Both the position numbers and the translations under genes were made by a program. The notes beneath the pieces are model-generated. The model worked only from the letters and a program-made list of their open reading frames with translations. It searched no databases and was not told the origin of the DNA. From Sphingomonas sp. 35-24ZXX (GTDB taxonomy: Bacteria > Pseudomonadota > Alphaproteobacteria > Sphingomonadales > Sphingomonadaceae): DNA of 64,000 nt. The stretch covers positions 228,017-292,016 of the forward strand of contig NZ_JROG01000008.1 in the NCBI RefSeq assembly GCF_000786215.1, read 5' to 3'. This document shows positions 19,552-28,852 of the stretch, piece by piece (position 1 is the first letter of the stretch; every line of letters begins with the position of its first letter).

Positions 19552-20898
19552 TCAGCTGCTCGCGACGACCATGCCGTCGACGCGCAGCGTCGGCACGTTG
19601 ACCGCATAGCGGAATTCCAGATCGTCCGCCGGAATCAGCGCTGCGAACATGTCGATCAAATTGCCCGCGATCGTGATTTCGCTGACCGGCTCTGCCAGCT
19701 CGCCATCGCGGATGATGAAGCCGCTGGCGCCGCGGCTGTAATCGCCGGTCACGCCGTTGACGCCCATACCGATCAGCTCGGTGACGTACAATCCGGTGGT
19801 GATGCCTGCCATCAGGGCGGCGGGGCTGTCGCGCCCGGCCTCCATATGGATGTTGCTCGATCCGGTCGACGGCGCGCCGCTGAGGCCGCGCGCAGCATGA
19901 CCGGTGGGGGCCTCGCCCAGCTGGCGCGCAGAGGCGCTGTCCATCATCCAGCCGGTGAGCACGCCCTGGTCGATCACGCGGAAGCGGGCGGTTGCCAGCC
20001 CTTCGCCATCGAAGCTGCGCGAACGCAGGCCGCGGATGCGGTGCGGATCATCGATGATCGAGACCATCGAATCGAAGATTGCGGTGCCGCGCTTCTCCAG
20101 CAGGAAGCTGGTCTTGCGCGCGATCGCTCCGCCCGAGATCGCGCCGAGCAGCGGCCCGATCAGTGATCCGCCGGCGCGGCGGTCATAGATCACCGGCATC
20201 GGCCCGCTCTCCAGCCTGCCACCGCCCAGCCGTGCCACCGCGCGCTCGCCCGCGCGGCGGCCGATGGATTCGGGGGATTCGAGATCAGCCAGGAAACGGA
20301 CGCTGTGCGATGCCGAATCGCGCTCCATCTTGCCTTCGCTGCCTGCGAGCACGCTGGCGCCGATGCCATAGCGGCTGCCGCCATAGCTACCGGCAAAGCC
20401 GTGGCTGGTGGCGAGCGCCATCAACGAGCGCACCGCGCCTGCTGATCCGCCCTCGCTGTTGGTGACGCCGGGGACCGCGCGCGCGGCCTCTTCGCAGGCC
20501 TCGGCCAGCGTGCGCAGCAGCGCCGGGTCGGGATCGCCCTGGTCATCGAGCTGCAGGTCGGGCAGGGGGCCGCGCGCCAGCATCTCTTCGGGGGCGAGGC
20601 CCGCATAGGCATCTTCAGGCGCCAGCCGCGCCATTGCCACCGCGCGTTCGGCGAGCGTCGCCAGCCCCGAAGGCGTGACATCCGCGCCCGATACGCTGGC
20701 CGAGCGTTTGCCGTGGAACACCCGCAGGCCGATTGCCGCGCTTTCCGAACGCTGGACGTCCTCGAGCGCGCCCAGGCGAATCTGCACATCGGTCGAAGCA
20801 TCGCAGGCGAAGACCGCATCGGCGGCGCTTGCCCCCGCTGCGATGGCGCGGGCGACAAGGTCTTGCGCCAGGTCTCTGGCTTGTTCGGGGGTCTGCAT
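19552..20898 (-). CDS. pmbA: TldD/PmbA family metalloprotease subunit (TldE/PmbA)
   Basis: The 448-residue protein has the PmbA N-terminal domain (LVARAIAAGASAADAVFACDAS) and the C-terminal motif region YSRGASGFIIRDGELAEPVSEITIAGNL, which is highly characteristic. It lacks the HExxxH motif of the TldD partner, as expected of TldE. In E. coli the TldD/E complex digests unfolded or modified peptides, matures microcin B17 and degrades CcdA. It is followed at once by the DUF4403 gene. Its presence in a genome carrying a lasso peptide is not by itself a link, since the family is widespread. Confidence 0.92.
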   Translation of the reverse strand: MQTPEQARDLAQDLVARAIAAGASAADAVFACDASTDVQIRLGALEDVQRSESAAIGLRVFHGKRSASVSGADVTPSGLATLAERAVAMARLAPEDAYAGLAPEEMLARGPLPDLQLDDQGDPDPALLRTLAEACEEAARAVPGVTNSEGGSAGAVRSLMALATSHGFAGSYGGSRYGIGASVLAGSEGKMERDSASHSVRFLADLESPESIGRRAGERAVARLGGGRLESGPMPVIYDRRAGGSLIGPLLGAISGGAIARKTSFLLEKRGTAIFDSMVSIIDDPHRIRGLRSRSFDGEGLATARFRVIDQGVLTGWMMDSASARQLGEAPTGHAARGLSGAPSTGSSNIHMEAGRDSPAALMAGITTGLYVTELIGMGVNGVTGDYSRGASGFIIRDGELAEPVSEITIAGNLIDMFAALIPADDLEFRYAVNVPTLRVDGMVVASS

Positions 20899-20948
20899 CA
20901 GCCGCGTTTAAGCTGCTGGCAGGAGATGGTCAATCGAACCGCCGCCGA

Positions 20949-21347
20949 TCAGAACAGCGCGGCCAGCCCCTTGACCAGCAGCACGAACGCAAACGGAAAG
21001 CCGATGGCAAACAACCAGATTCCCAGGCGATCGCTGCTGTAGGCGGCGGTCAGTTCCGCTTCGGATACGCCGCTGCGCGACAGGCGCTGCCAGCGCTTCT
21101 CGACCCGGCGGCAGAGCGGAATGACGATGCCGACCAGCGCGATCAGCCCCAGATAGGGCAGGATCGACATGCCCTCGCCCTTGATGGCCCCCATCACGAC
21201 GAAGATCTGCAGCCCGGTATAGGCGAGCAGCGCATAAGCGACATGATTGCTGATGCGCTTTTCCCACACGCTTTCAGGCGCAACGGGCGTGACGATTGCG
21301 GAATTGTAGCGAGCGGCCTCAAACCGCTTTTCGATAGCATTGGGCAT
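20949..21347 (-). CDS. Small membrane protein, unknown function
   Basis: A 132-residue protein with a short charged N-terminus and three strongly hydrophobic segments (HVAYALLAYTGLQIFVVMG, YLGLIALVGIVIPLC, GIWLFAIGFPFAFVLLVKGL). I start it at 21347 (MPNAIEKRF); the frame is open further upstream. I do not recognise a named family. It sits between pmbA and the acyl-CoA ligase gene, both on the same strand, with gaps of 50 and 107 bases. Confidence 0.65.
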   Translation of the reverse strand: MPNAIEKRFEAARYNSAIVTPVAPESVWEKRISNHVAYALLAYTGLQIFVVMGAIKGEGMSILPYLGLIALVGIVIPLCRRVEKRWQRLSRSGVSEAELTAAYSSDRLGIWLFAIGFPFAFVLLVKGLAALF

Positions 21348-21454
21348 CGGCGTTCCCCTGCCTTTCCATGCAGGGCCCCACCCCTGCAATTGAGTGAGTG
21401 TGTCACTGAGATGACAGGTTGGCAAGAGGCGTTAACCGGTCGGAATCCTGCGCC

Positions 21455-23176
21455 TTATGCCGCAATGCCTTCGGCCTGGCGGAGGGCCTTGCGGTCGAGC
21501 TTGCCGATCAGTGTCTTGGGCAGCGCCTCGCGGATGTCGACCGCCGCCACGCGCTCGTGCTTGCCGAGCTGCGGGTTGAGCCAGGCCATCAGCGCCGCAC
21601 CATCGACCTCGGCATCCTCCTGCAGCGCAACGAACGCCTTGGGGCTTTCACCGCGATAGGGGTCGGGAATGCCGATCACCAACGCCTCCTTCACCGCCGG
21701 GTGCCGGTACAAGACTTCCTCGATCTGGCTGGGGAAGACCTTGAAGCCGCCCACCGCGATCATGTCCTTGATGCGGTCGACGATGCGGATATAGCCGTCC
21801 TCGTCGATCTGCCCGACATCGCCGGTGCGCAGATATTCGCCGATGAACACCTCTGAATCGGCATCGGGCCGGTTCCAGTAGCCGCGCATCACCTGGGGCC
21901 CGGCAAAGATGATCTCGCCCGGCTCGCCTGGCGGCACATCCTTGGTCGGATCTTCCTTGTCGACCAGCCGCACGATCGTTCCAGGCAATGGCTGGCCGAT
22001 GGTGCCGGGCTTGTTGAGCCCCTCATAGGGGTTGGTCGAGACGACGCCGCTGCTTTCGGTGAGGCCATAGCCTTCGACCACGTTTGCTCCGGTCGCCTGT
22101 TCGAACCGCGCCTTGACCTCGACCGCGAGAGGCGCACCACCCGAGATGCAGGCGCGCAAGGATGCAAAATCGGTGTGCGCGATCTGCGGGTTGTCGAGCA
22201 GCGCCTGGTACATCGTCGGAACGCCGGGCAGCGCGGTGACCTTGGTGCGGGTGATCGCCTTCAGCGCCGCCACCGCCTCGAAGCGCGGCAGCATCACGAT
22301 CTCGCCGCCGTTGAGCACGGTGCGGTTGAGCACGCAGGTGTTGGCGAACACGTGGAAGAACGGCAGCACGCCCAGGATGCGGTCATCGCCGTCGCCACCC
22401 CGCGGATCGATTGCGTTGACCTGCCGCGCGTTGGCCGACAGGTTCTGGTGGCTCAGCATCGCGCCCTTGGGGGTGCCGGTGGTGCCGCCGGTATATTGGA
22501 ACAGGGCGATATCGCGCACCGGGTCGATCGGGACCGGCGTGTACGCGCCATCATTGTCGATCAGGTCGGAAAAGCTGGTGATGCGCGGGTCATTGGGCCG
22601 TTCGGCGGTCTCCTTGCCCTTGAACAGGCGGTAGAACAGTGCCTTGCCCGAAGGCAGCGCACCTGCGACCGATCCCACCACCAGCCGCTCCAGCCCGGAC
22701 TGGTTCAGCACCTTGAGCGCGGTCGGCAGCAAGGCTGCGGCAGACAGCGTGAACAGGATCGTGGTGCCGCTGTCGGCGACCTGATGCGCGAGCTCGTCCA
22801 CGGTGTAGAGCGGCGAGAAATTGACCACCGTCGCGCCCGCAGCCATCGCGCCGTAATAAGCGGCGACATAATGCGGCACATTGGGCAGGAACAGACCGAT
22901 CCGGTCGCCCTTGCCGACGCCCAGCGCCTGCAGTCCCTTGGCGACGCGGCACACGCCCGAGGCAGTTTCGGCATAGCTGTACTTGCGGCCCATGAAATCG
23001 AGCAGCGGCGCGCTACCCTTGCGTCCGGCCGAGCGGAAGAACATGTCGGGCAGCGACAGCGGCGCAAACTGCTGATCCCACGCGCACGGATGGTTGTAAT
23101 GCGTTGTCCAGATCGGCGCGCCCTCCTGAGCGAGCGGAGCGGCGAGGGGCGAAGCGGAGGCGAGGGCGTCAGTCAT
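21455..23176 (-). CDS. Long-chain fatty acid-CoA ligase (FadD-like)
   Basis: The 573-residue ANL-superfamily enzyme has the AMP-binding motif QYTGGTTGTPKGAMLSHQN, the adenylate motif VEGYGLTESS, the hinge GYIRIVDRIKDMIAVGGFKVFPSQIEEVL and the C-terminal catalytic lysine in LPKTLIGKLDRK. It activates fatty acids as acyl-adenylates and then CoA thioesters. The gene starts at the ATG at 23176. It is divergent from trmB. Other acyl-CoA enzymes are encoded at 5.6-8.1 kb, but not in an operon with it. Confidence 0.93.
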   Translation of the reverse strand: MTDALASASPLAAPLAQEGAPIWTTHYNHPCAWDQQFAPLSLPDMFFRSAGRKGSAPLLDFMGRKYSYAETASGVCRVAKGLQALGVGKGDRIGLFLPNVPHYVAAYYGAMAAGATVVNFSPLYTVDELAHQVADSGTTILFTLSAAALLPTALKVLNQSGLERLVVGSVAGALPSGKALFYRLFKGKETAERPNDPRITSFSDLIDNDGAYTPVPIDPVRDIALFQYTGGTTGTPKGAMLSHQNLSANARQVNAIDPRGGDGDDRILGVLPFFHVFANTCVLNRTVLNGGEIVMLPRFEAVAALKAITRTKVTALPGVPTMYQALLDNPQIAHTDFASLRACISGGAPLAVEVKARFEQATGANVVEGYGLTESSGVVSTNPYEGLNKPGTIGQPLPGTIVRLVDKEDPTKDVPPGEPGEIIFAGPQVMRGYWNRPDADSEVFIGEYLRTGDVGQIDEDGYIRIVDRIKDMIAVGGFKVFPSQIEEVLYRHPAVKEALVIGIPDPYRGESPKAFVALQEDAEVDGAALMAWLNPQLGKHERVAAVDIREALPKTLIGKLDRKALRQAEGIAA

Positions 23177-23323
23177 TGACACTCCTGTAAATAAGAGCCG
23201 CGTCGGGCACAAGCCGCTAGCCATTCAGACCGCCGCAGCGCACCGATAGAATGCGTCAATCAGCCCCGCAGGTGGCGTCTAAGCGCTTGCATAGCGGACG
23301 ACGTTCGCTAAGCGCTTTCGCCC

Positions 23324-24019
23324 ATGACCGCGTACAAACCCGGAGATCCCGTTTCGGTGCGGCGGCTTTATGGCCGTCAGCAGAACCACAAATTGCGCCT
23401 GGGCCAGGCCGAGCTGGTGGAGAAGCTTCTCCCCCAGATCAGCGTTCCGCAAGAAGGCGAGATCACGTCCGAACGGCTGTTCGGCGATCATCGGCCGCTG
23501 CATTTCGAGATCGGCTTCGGTTCAGGCGAGCACATGGCCTATCGCGCCGACATGCTGCCCGATCACGGCTTCATCGGGGCTGAGCCCTTTCTCAACGGTG
23601 TCGTCGGCGCGTTGCAGCATGTGCGCGAGCTGCATCTGCCCAATGTCCGGCTGCACATGGGCAATGCCATCGACGTGCTCGAACGCGTGCCCGATGGGTC
23701 TTTGAGCTTCGTCTATCTGCTCCATCCCGATCCCTGGCCCAAGGCGCGCCATGCCAAGCGCCGGATGATGAACTCCGGCCCGGTCGATCTGATCGCCCGC
23801 AAGCTCAAGCCCGGCGGCGAATTCCGCTTCGGCACCGACCACCCCATCTATGTCGCGCATGCGATGATGGTGATGAATGGCCATCCGGCGTTCGACTGGC
23901 TGTGCGAACGCCCCAAGGACTTCCTCACCCGCCCCGGCGGCTGGCCCGAGACTCGCTACGAGGCCAAGGCCCGCGCCCAGGGCCACGAGGTGTGGTACTT
24001 TAGGTACAGGCGCATTTGA
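23324..24019 (+). CDS. trmB: tRNA (guanine-N7-)-methyltransferase
   Basis: The 231-residue AdoMet enzyme makes m7G46 in tRNA. Motifs: IGFGSGEHMA (AdoMet-binding), GAEPFLNGV, the family signature HPDPWPKARHAKRRMM and GTDHPIYV. The body uses GC-rich codons, but the last six (TTT AGG TAC AGG CGC ATT) include two rare AGG codons and ATT, unlike the rest. The C-terminus EVWYFRYRRI still looks normal in protein. A recombination event at the 3' end that rebuilt the final codons would explain this, in keeping with the integrase gene 140 bases downstream. Confidence 0.93.
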   Translation: MTAYKPGDPVSVRRLYGRQQNHKLRLGQAELVEKLLPQISVPQEGEITSERLFGDHRPLHFEIGFGSGEHMAYRADMLPDHGFIGAEPFLNGVVGALQHVRELHLPNVRLHMGNAIDVLERVPDGSLSFVYLLHPDPWPKARHAKRRMMNSGPVDLIARKLKPGGEFRFGTDHPIYVAHAMMVMNGHPAFDWLCERPKDFLTRPGGWPETRYEAKARAQGHEVWYFRYRRI

Positions 24020-24044
24020 GCGTAGCCTAGAGTACGAAAAGTAC
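23995..24044. repeat. Two GTAC-N5-GTAC palindromes spanning the trmB 3' end; attachment-site candidate
   Basis: GTAC-TTTAG-GTAC lies at 23995-24007 inside the last codons of trmB, and GTAC-GAAAA-GTAC at 24032-24044 just after its stop. Both have the same half-site and the same 5-base spacer length, like core sites for a tyrosine recombinase. The integrase gene begins 115 bases further on. I found no clear copy of either site near 63 kb, so this is only a candidate for the left attachment region. Confidence 0.3.
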
Positions 24045-24103
24045 GTTTTTCCAGTGTCTTAGGTCCTCTATGGTTTTCGCTCATTGGCGGTGTTTTCCGC
24101 TTC

Positions 24104-24136
24104 GGTGATTACTCGGTGATTGCTGGGTGATTGCTG
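24104..24136 (+). repeat. Three direct repeats with 11-bp period upstream of the integrase
   Basis: GGTGATT occurs at 24104, 24115 and 24126, each followed by ACTC or GCTG, giving a helical-turn spacing of 11 bases. Such phased repeats upstream of an integrase gene fit arm-type integrase or accessory-factor sites, or autoregulation. The last copy lies 24 bases before the integrase ATG. Confidence 0.45.
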
Positions 24137-24159
24137 AGCGAGAGCCTGGAGGACCCGAA

Positions 24160-25365
24160 ATGGCGAGTGGAAAGATCACCAAAAGGTCAGTGGATGCGTG
24201 GATTGCGCAGAAGTTCGAAGGCTTCGTTTGGGACGACGGCATCAAAGGTTTTGGCGCCAAGTTCTCGAAGAGCGGAGCTGTCGTGTATGTGCTGCAGTTC
24301 AGAATGGGGGGGCGGGAGTCCAGCACGCGACGCTATACGATCGGAAGTCACGGATCTCCGTGGACACCGACCACCGCGCGAGACGAAGCGCAGCGTCTGC
24401 TTATCCTGATTGCTCAGGGGACCGATCCTGCGGAGGCTGACAGGCAGCGTCGCCGCGAAGCCGTTGACCTGGCATTTGATAACTATGCGCTTCGGTTTGA
24501 GCGGTCGGTCGTTAAGTTCGGCTGGAAAGACCAGGTGGCCCGGTCTTTGAGGCTGCATGTTACACCGGTACTCGGGAAACGTCCGCTGCCCAAGATCAAG
24601 CGATCTGATATCGTCGCTGTATTTGATCGCATGCCTCAGACACAGGTTGCAAACAGGCGCAATGTCTTTGCCGTATTGCGGAGGTTGTTTCGCTGGGCTG
24701 TCAGCAGAGGCGACATCGATCGTAGCCCGATGGAGGGCATGGAGACGCCGCCAGCAGTAAGACCAAGGGACAGATGGTTGTCTGACGACGAGGTCGGTCG
24801 AATCTGGCGCCAGACCTATCACACCCATCCATGCTTTGGCCCGATTGTGCGGCTGCTGATTGTCACCGGGCAGCGTCGTGAGGAAGTTGCGTCGCTAGCG
24901 TGGGAAGAACTCGATCAGTCCGAATTGATCTGGACGTTGCCGGGCGTTCGATCAAAGAACGGAGAGCCGAATGTGATTCCGCTCAATGCTCTCGCCGTTG
25001 CCGTGCTCAACGACGTTGCTGGCTCCGCCGTCTGGCCGCGCCGCGGGAAGGTTTTTGCTACGTCATCTGGAGCCGGCTTTACGGCGTATCACAAAGGCAA
25101 ATTGAAACTTGATCGCCTGGTGGCTGAAGATGGTGGTGAACCCTTGCAACCCTGGCGTCTGCACGATCTGCGCCGCACGCTCGCGACCGGCTTTCAGCGA
25201 CTAGGCGTCCGGTTTGAAGTGACCGAAGCGGTTCTGAACCATGTGGGGGGGTCACGAGCTGGAGTGGCCGGTGTGTACCAGCGGCATGACTGGAAGCAGG
25301 AAAAACGCGAGGCGATGAATATGTGGAGTGACCATGTCGCGAGCATCTTGGTCCGCTCAGATTGA
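24160..25365 (+). CDS. int: Tyrosine recombinase/integrase of an integrative element
   Basis: A 401-residue site-specific recombinase. The N-terminal arm-binding domain (DUF4102-like, WDDGIKGFGAKFSKSG) is followed by a SAM-like core-binding domain and the catalytic domain. Catalytic residues are visible: Arg239 in TGQRREEV, His335 and Arg338 in LHDLRRT, His361 in LNHVGG and the nucleophile Tyr373 in VYQRHDW. The start at 24160 is set by GGAGG seven bases upstream; a GTG frame from 24127 is less likely. It lies directly after trmB and probably integrates and excises the element that fills most of the rest of the window. Confidence 0.93.
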   Translation: MASGKITKRSVDAWIAQKFEGFVWDDGIKGFGAKFSKSGAVVYVLQFRMGGRESSTRRYTIGSHGSPWTPTTARDEAQRLLILIAQGTDPAEADRQRRREAVDLAFDNYALRFERSVVKFGWKDQVARSLRLHVTPVLGKRPLPKIKRSDIVAVFDRMPQTQVANRRNVFAVLRRLFRWAVSRGDIDRSPMEGMETPPAVRPRDRWLSDDEVGRIWRQTYHTHPCFGPIVRLLIVTGQRREEVASLAWEELDQSELIWTLPGVRSKNGEPNVIPLNALAVAVLNDVAGSAVWPRRGKVFATSSGAGFTAYHKGKLKLDRLVAEDGGEPLQPWRLHDLRRTLATGFQRLGVRFEVTEAVLNHVGGSRAGVAGVYQRHDWKQEKREAMNMWSDHVASILVRSD

Positions 25366-25658
25366 GTCTGTCAGGTGGTACTGTCGCAGATGAAGTTCTG
25401 TCGAAGGCTTTCGGTCGCCGTTGCCAAGTTCACTGCGGTTACGACGGGGGGACTGCCATCGGTCGAAAGGAATGAGCCGTCTGGAACCAGCACAAGAATG
25501 CAAAATCCATGACCTGCAAGCAGGCCTTGCCGCGAGTTTCCGCTGAGATAGCCATACCCAACCGACCTAGACGCACATTGGATCAGGCGGGTGTTGCAGA
25601 AAAAGAGCTGAAGTCACATGGGGTAAGCCTGTCGTTCAACGGAGTCGAAAGTGTGGGC
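25366..25658. other. Intergenic region between integrase and glmU
   Basis: I see no convincing gene, RNA or strong hairpin in these 293 bases. An in-frame upstream extension of glmU from 25509 exists, but its residues do not match GlmU proteins and are probably not translated. Confidence 0.5.
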
Positions 25659-27017
25659 ATGAGTGAGCAGACGCTGGCCGCAATCATTTTGGCGGCAGGC
25701 CAGGGCACACGGATGCAGTCCGATCTGCACAAGGTGCTACACCCTGTTGCCGGGCTGCCGATGCTGCATCATCTGCTGGAAAGCCTGACGGCGGCGGGGG
25801 CCGCACGCCAGGTCGTCGTTGTGGGAGCCCGGCGCGAGCAGGTGGAGGCATCGGTTGCCCCGCGCGGTGTCGAAATCGCGCATCAGGCCGAACAGCTGGG
25901 CACCGCCCATGCGGCGCTGCAGGCCAAGGCCGCGCTTGCCGATTTTGACGGTATTGCGATCATCTGCTTCGGCGATACGCCGTTCCTCAAACCCGAAACC
26001 ATTTCGAAGCTCAAGCAACGGCTGCTGGCCGGGGATGCACCACGTGTCGCGGTGCTCGGCTTCGTTCCGGAAGACGCCAAAGCCTATGGCCGGATCATCG
26101 CCGATGACAGCGGCAACATTGCCAAGATGGTCGAATTCAAGGATGCCAGCGCCGAGGAGCGCGCCGTCAGGCTGTGCAATTCGGGCGTCACCGCGGTGCG
26201 GACTTCTGACCTCTGGCCGCTGCTCGAGCGCGTGGGCAATGATAACGCCGCAGGTGAATATTATCTGCCCGACATCGTCATGCTGGCGCTGGCAGATGGC
26301 GACCGTGCGGTGGTGGTCGAAACCGATCCCGACGAACTGATCGGCATCAACAGCCGCGCCGAACTCGCCGAGGCCGAGAGCATCTGGCAGGCCCGCCGCC
26401 GCGCGCAGGCGATGGCGGAAGGCGCCACGCTGATTGCACCGGACACGGTATGGTTTGCACATGACACCGTGATCGGCCGCGATGTGGTGATCGAGCCCAA
26501 TGTGGTGTTTGGGCCCGGGGTGACCATTGCCGCCAGTGCCGTCATCCACGCCTTCAGCCACATTGAGGGGGCAACCATCGCCAGCGGTTGCTCGGTCGGT
26601 CCATTCGCTCGGCTACGCCCTGGTGCAGAAATGCAGACCGGATCGAAGGTCGGCAATTTTGTCGAAGTGAAGAATGCGGTGCTGGGAGCGGGCGCCAAAG
26701 CCAGCCACCTGACATATCTTGGCGATGCGATCGTGGGGGCAAATGCCAATATCGGCGCAGGTACCATCACCTGCAATTACGATGGCTATTTCAAATATCA
26801 GACCGTTATCGGTGAAAATGCCTTTATAGGATCAAACAGTGCTTTGATCGCGCCGGTCAATATCGGCCGCGATGCGATTGTGGCAGCGGGCAGTGCGGTT
26901 TCCCGCGATGTTGCCGATGGCGAGCTCCGCCTTGTCCGCGCCGAACAGGCTACCAAGCCGGGTTGGGCAGACCGCTTCCACCACACCATGAGCAATAAGA
27001 CATCCAACAGTGACTGA
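25659..27017 (+). CDS. glmU: Bifunctional N-acetylglucosamine-1-phosphate uridyltransferase / glucosamine-1-phosphate acetyltransferase
   Basis: The protein has 452 residues when started at 25659 (MSEQTLAAIILAAGQGTRM), the usual GlmU length. The N-terminal pyrophosphorylase has LAAGQGTRM...KVLHPVAG and CFGDTPFL. The C-terminal left-handed beta helix carries the acetyltransferase site (SHLTYLGDA, NYDGYFKYQT). It makes UDP-GlcNAc for peptidoglycan and LPS and looks fully functional. Its place, between the integrase and the lasso cyclase gene (convergent, 68 bases apart), is odd: it is either chromosomal flank or a carried copy. A second copy elsewhere in the genome would favour cargo. Confidence 0.95.
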   Translation: MSEQTLAAIILAAGQGTRMQSDLHKVLHPVAGLPMLHHLLESLTAAGAARQVVVVGARREQVEASVAPRGVEIAHQAEQLGTAHAALQAKAALADFDGIAIICFGDTPFLKPETISKLKQRLLAGDAPRVAVLGFVPEDAKAYGRIIADDSGNIAKMVEFKDASAEERAVRLCNSGVTAVRTSDLWPLLERVGNDNAAGEYYLPDIVMLALADGDRAVVVETDPDELIGINSRAELAEAESIWQARRRAQAMAEGATLIAPDTVWFAHDTVIGRDVVIEPNVVFGPGVTIAASAVIHAFSHIEGATIASGCSVGPFARLRPGAEMQTGSKVGNFVEVKNAVLGAGAKASHLTYLGDAIVGANANIGAGTITCNYDGYFKYQTVIGENAFIGSNSALIAPVNIGRDAIVAAGSAVSRDVADGELRLVRAEQATKPGWADRFHHTMSNKTSNSD

Positions 27018-27085
27018 TTGAGATCGGGTGTGAAGGCTGTATCCGTCCCACGAGCGTCACTTTCTGCTGTTTCGCTTGCAGGGCG

Positions 27086-28852
27086 CTACAACCAAGAGCG
27101 CGACCATAATTCCAGTGCAACGAGCGAACCGATGATCGGGTGATCGTCTTTCCACAGGAGGTGTTCTGAGGTGAGCATCCCTGCAACAGCGTCAGGCGAT
27201 ATCAGTCCCTTGCTGGCCAGGACGCCATCAAGAAGCAGAGGACGCAGGCTGGTCAGATGCGTCGCGATAACCCGGTTATAAAAGCCTGATGCCTCCCCTT
27301 TGCCGCGTCTATTGCGAATTTCCGGAGGCAGCAGATGACCAAACACGTCCCTAGCCAGCCCACGCTCGCGCCGATCAGGCACCAATTGCCATGATGGAAT
27401 CGCCAAACACGCTTCGACGAGTGGTTGCGACAGCAGTGGATGGACAAGCCGCCTACTCCGGCTCGTGCTGGTGGCTCGATGGAAAAGCTGGCAATTGGCG
27501 AGCATTGCGATCTGCATGCGCTTTCCAGCGGGCAGATGGCTTGCACCGCGCGTCCATGGATGCACCAATGGATCATCCTGCCATGCCAGACGGCTGACAG
27601 GCCCGGCGAGCGCGGTGGACATGGATCTCCGTTCGAGCGCCGGTTCTGCGCGCCACAAACTCTGCATGACTCCCCAGATCGAGCTGTTGGTCGCTGCGGC
27701 GTTCGAATTCACCAGATCGAAGAATGAAAGGTTGGGGCCGTGCCTGTGCAGGTAATCGGCTGCGATCAGCGGGGAATGAGGCTGAAAGAATAGGGCATCG
27801 CCGCCCTGCCCGCTGCAAATGCATGTTGCGTTGAAGGCGTCTGCCATTTGCGATGACAAGCCATCGGCTAGCAGATCCAGGCCGTAGACGGCCGGCTCTA
27901 CGGTCTGAGGCGTATCCAGCAGTTGGAGATAATCAAGCTCAGTGGGTGATACGCGGGTCTCGATCAACCCGAAACTCCACATGTTGGCAACCGCCCTGGC
28001 ATAGCTCCGTTCATCGCCGCCCGGAGAGTCCGGGGCAATGTTGAGCGCCTGCAGATAGGGTTGCTCGGGTGAGCTCGCTACAAGGCCAGCGACAATCGAG
28101 GAATCGAGGCCGCCCGACAGTTCCAGCGTGACCCTGTCATGATTGCAAAGCCAGTGATCCATGCAGTAGCTCGCGATTCCGGGCAGATCGTGGCCGTCGC
28201 TGTTTTCAGTGCCCTGCGCAAATCGCTCGGGTGACCATATGACAGTTCGTTCGACACCACGCGGACCCATGCACTCTAGTGTTCCAGGCACCACGATATC
28301 CACCTGATGCAAGGCGCTGAACGCTGCCGACATCTCGGTCTGCCTGACCAGCTGTGACAGACGGTGCCAGTCGATTGCGGGCTGCGCATCCAGACATTCG
28401 ATAAGTCCTGGATGAACCTGGTCGGTGACGACCACCAGTGGATCACAATGCCAGGCATAAAGCCTTTGGGCTCCCGAAGGGTCGCGCAGCCAGGCTGCCT
28501 CGTCCGTATGGGCGCTTGCGCAGATCATGGCATACCGGCCCCACAGGGCATGCGTGATCGCTCGGGCGGCGTCCATCGGGTCCTCGGCAACCAGGGGTTG
28601 AACGACACTGCGCAAAGTCCTGCCGCTCGCAGGAAAGGCATCACCGATCAGCACCACGCTCTTGTCATCTGACAACAGGATCGGGGCGTCGCGCTGAACC
28701 AGCACGATAGCCCGGTTGATCGACAATACCGTGCAAAGCTCCGGAATCTTCTCGACAAGACGTGCCGCCATTTCGTTCATCGCCGAAAGCGCAGCAACGC
28801 CGGGTCGCTTTGCGACGAGCGCGCACAGAACAGGGGAGTCAGAAGCGGGCAA
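27086..28852 (-). CDS. Lasso peptide cyclase (asparagine synthetase B-like, C protein)
   Basis: The 588-residue protein has the ATP-pyrophosphatase motif SGGLDSS (residues 246-252) in an asparagine-synthetase-like C-terminal domain. Its N-terminal half resembles the glutaminase fold but lacks the N-terminal Cys nucleophile (it begins MPASD), as in lasso cyclases. These enzymes adenylate the ring Asp/Glu side chain of the precursor and close it on the new N-terminal amine. The start overlaps the end of the protease gene by 14 bases, so the two are coupled. Other Asn-synthetase-like amidotransferases are possible in principle, but the adjoining B protein and precursor make the lasso role firm. 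Confidence 0.92.
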   Translation of the reverse strand: MPASDSPVLCALVAKRPGVAALSAMNEMAARLVEKIPELCTVLSINRAIVLVQRDAPILLSDDKSVVLIGDAFPASGRTLRSVVQPLVAEDPMDAARAITHALWGRYAMICASAHTDEAAWLRDPSGAQRLYAWHCDPLVVVTDQVHPGLIECLDAQPAIDWHRLSQLVRQTEMSAAFSALHQVDIVVPGTLECMGPRGVERTVIWSPERFAQGTENSDGHDLPGIASYCMDHWLCNHDRVTLELSGGLDSSIVAGLVASSPEQPYLQALNIAPDSPGGDERSYARAVANMWSFGLIETRVSPTELDYLQLLDTPQTVEPAVYGLDLLADGLSSQMADAFNATCICSGQGGDALFFQPHSPLIAADYLHRHGPNLSFFDLVNSNAAATNSSIWGVMQSLWRAEPALERRSMSTALAGPVSRLAWQDDPLVHPWTRGASHLPAGKRMQIAMLANCQLFHRATSTSRSRRLVHPLLSQPLVEACLAIPSWQLVPDRRERGLARDVFGHLLPPEIRNRRGKGEASGFYNRVIATHLTSLRPLLLDGVLASKGLISPDAVAGMLTSEHLLWKDDHPIIGSLVALELWSRSWL

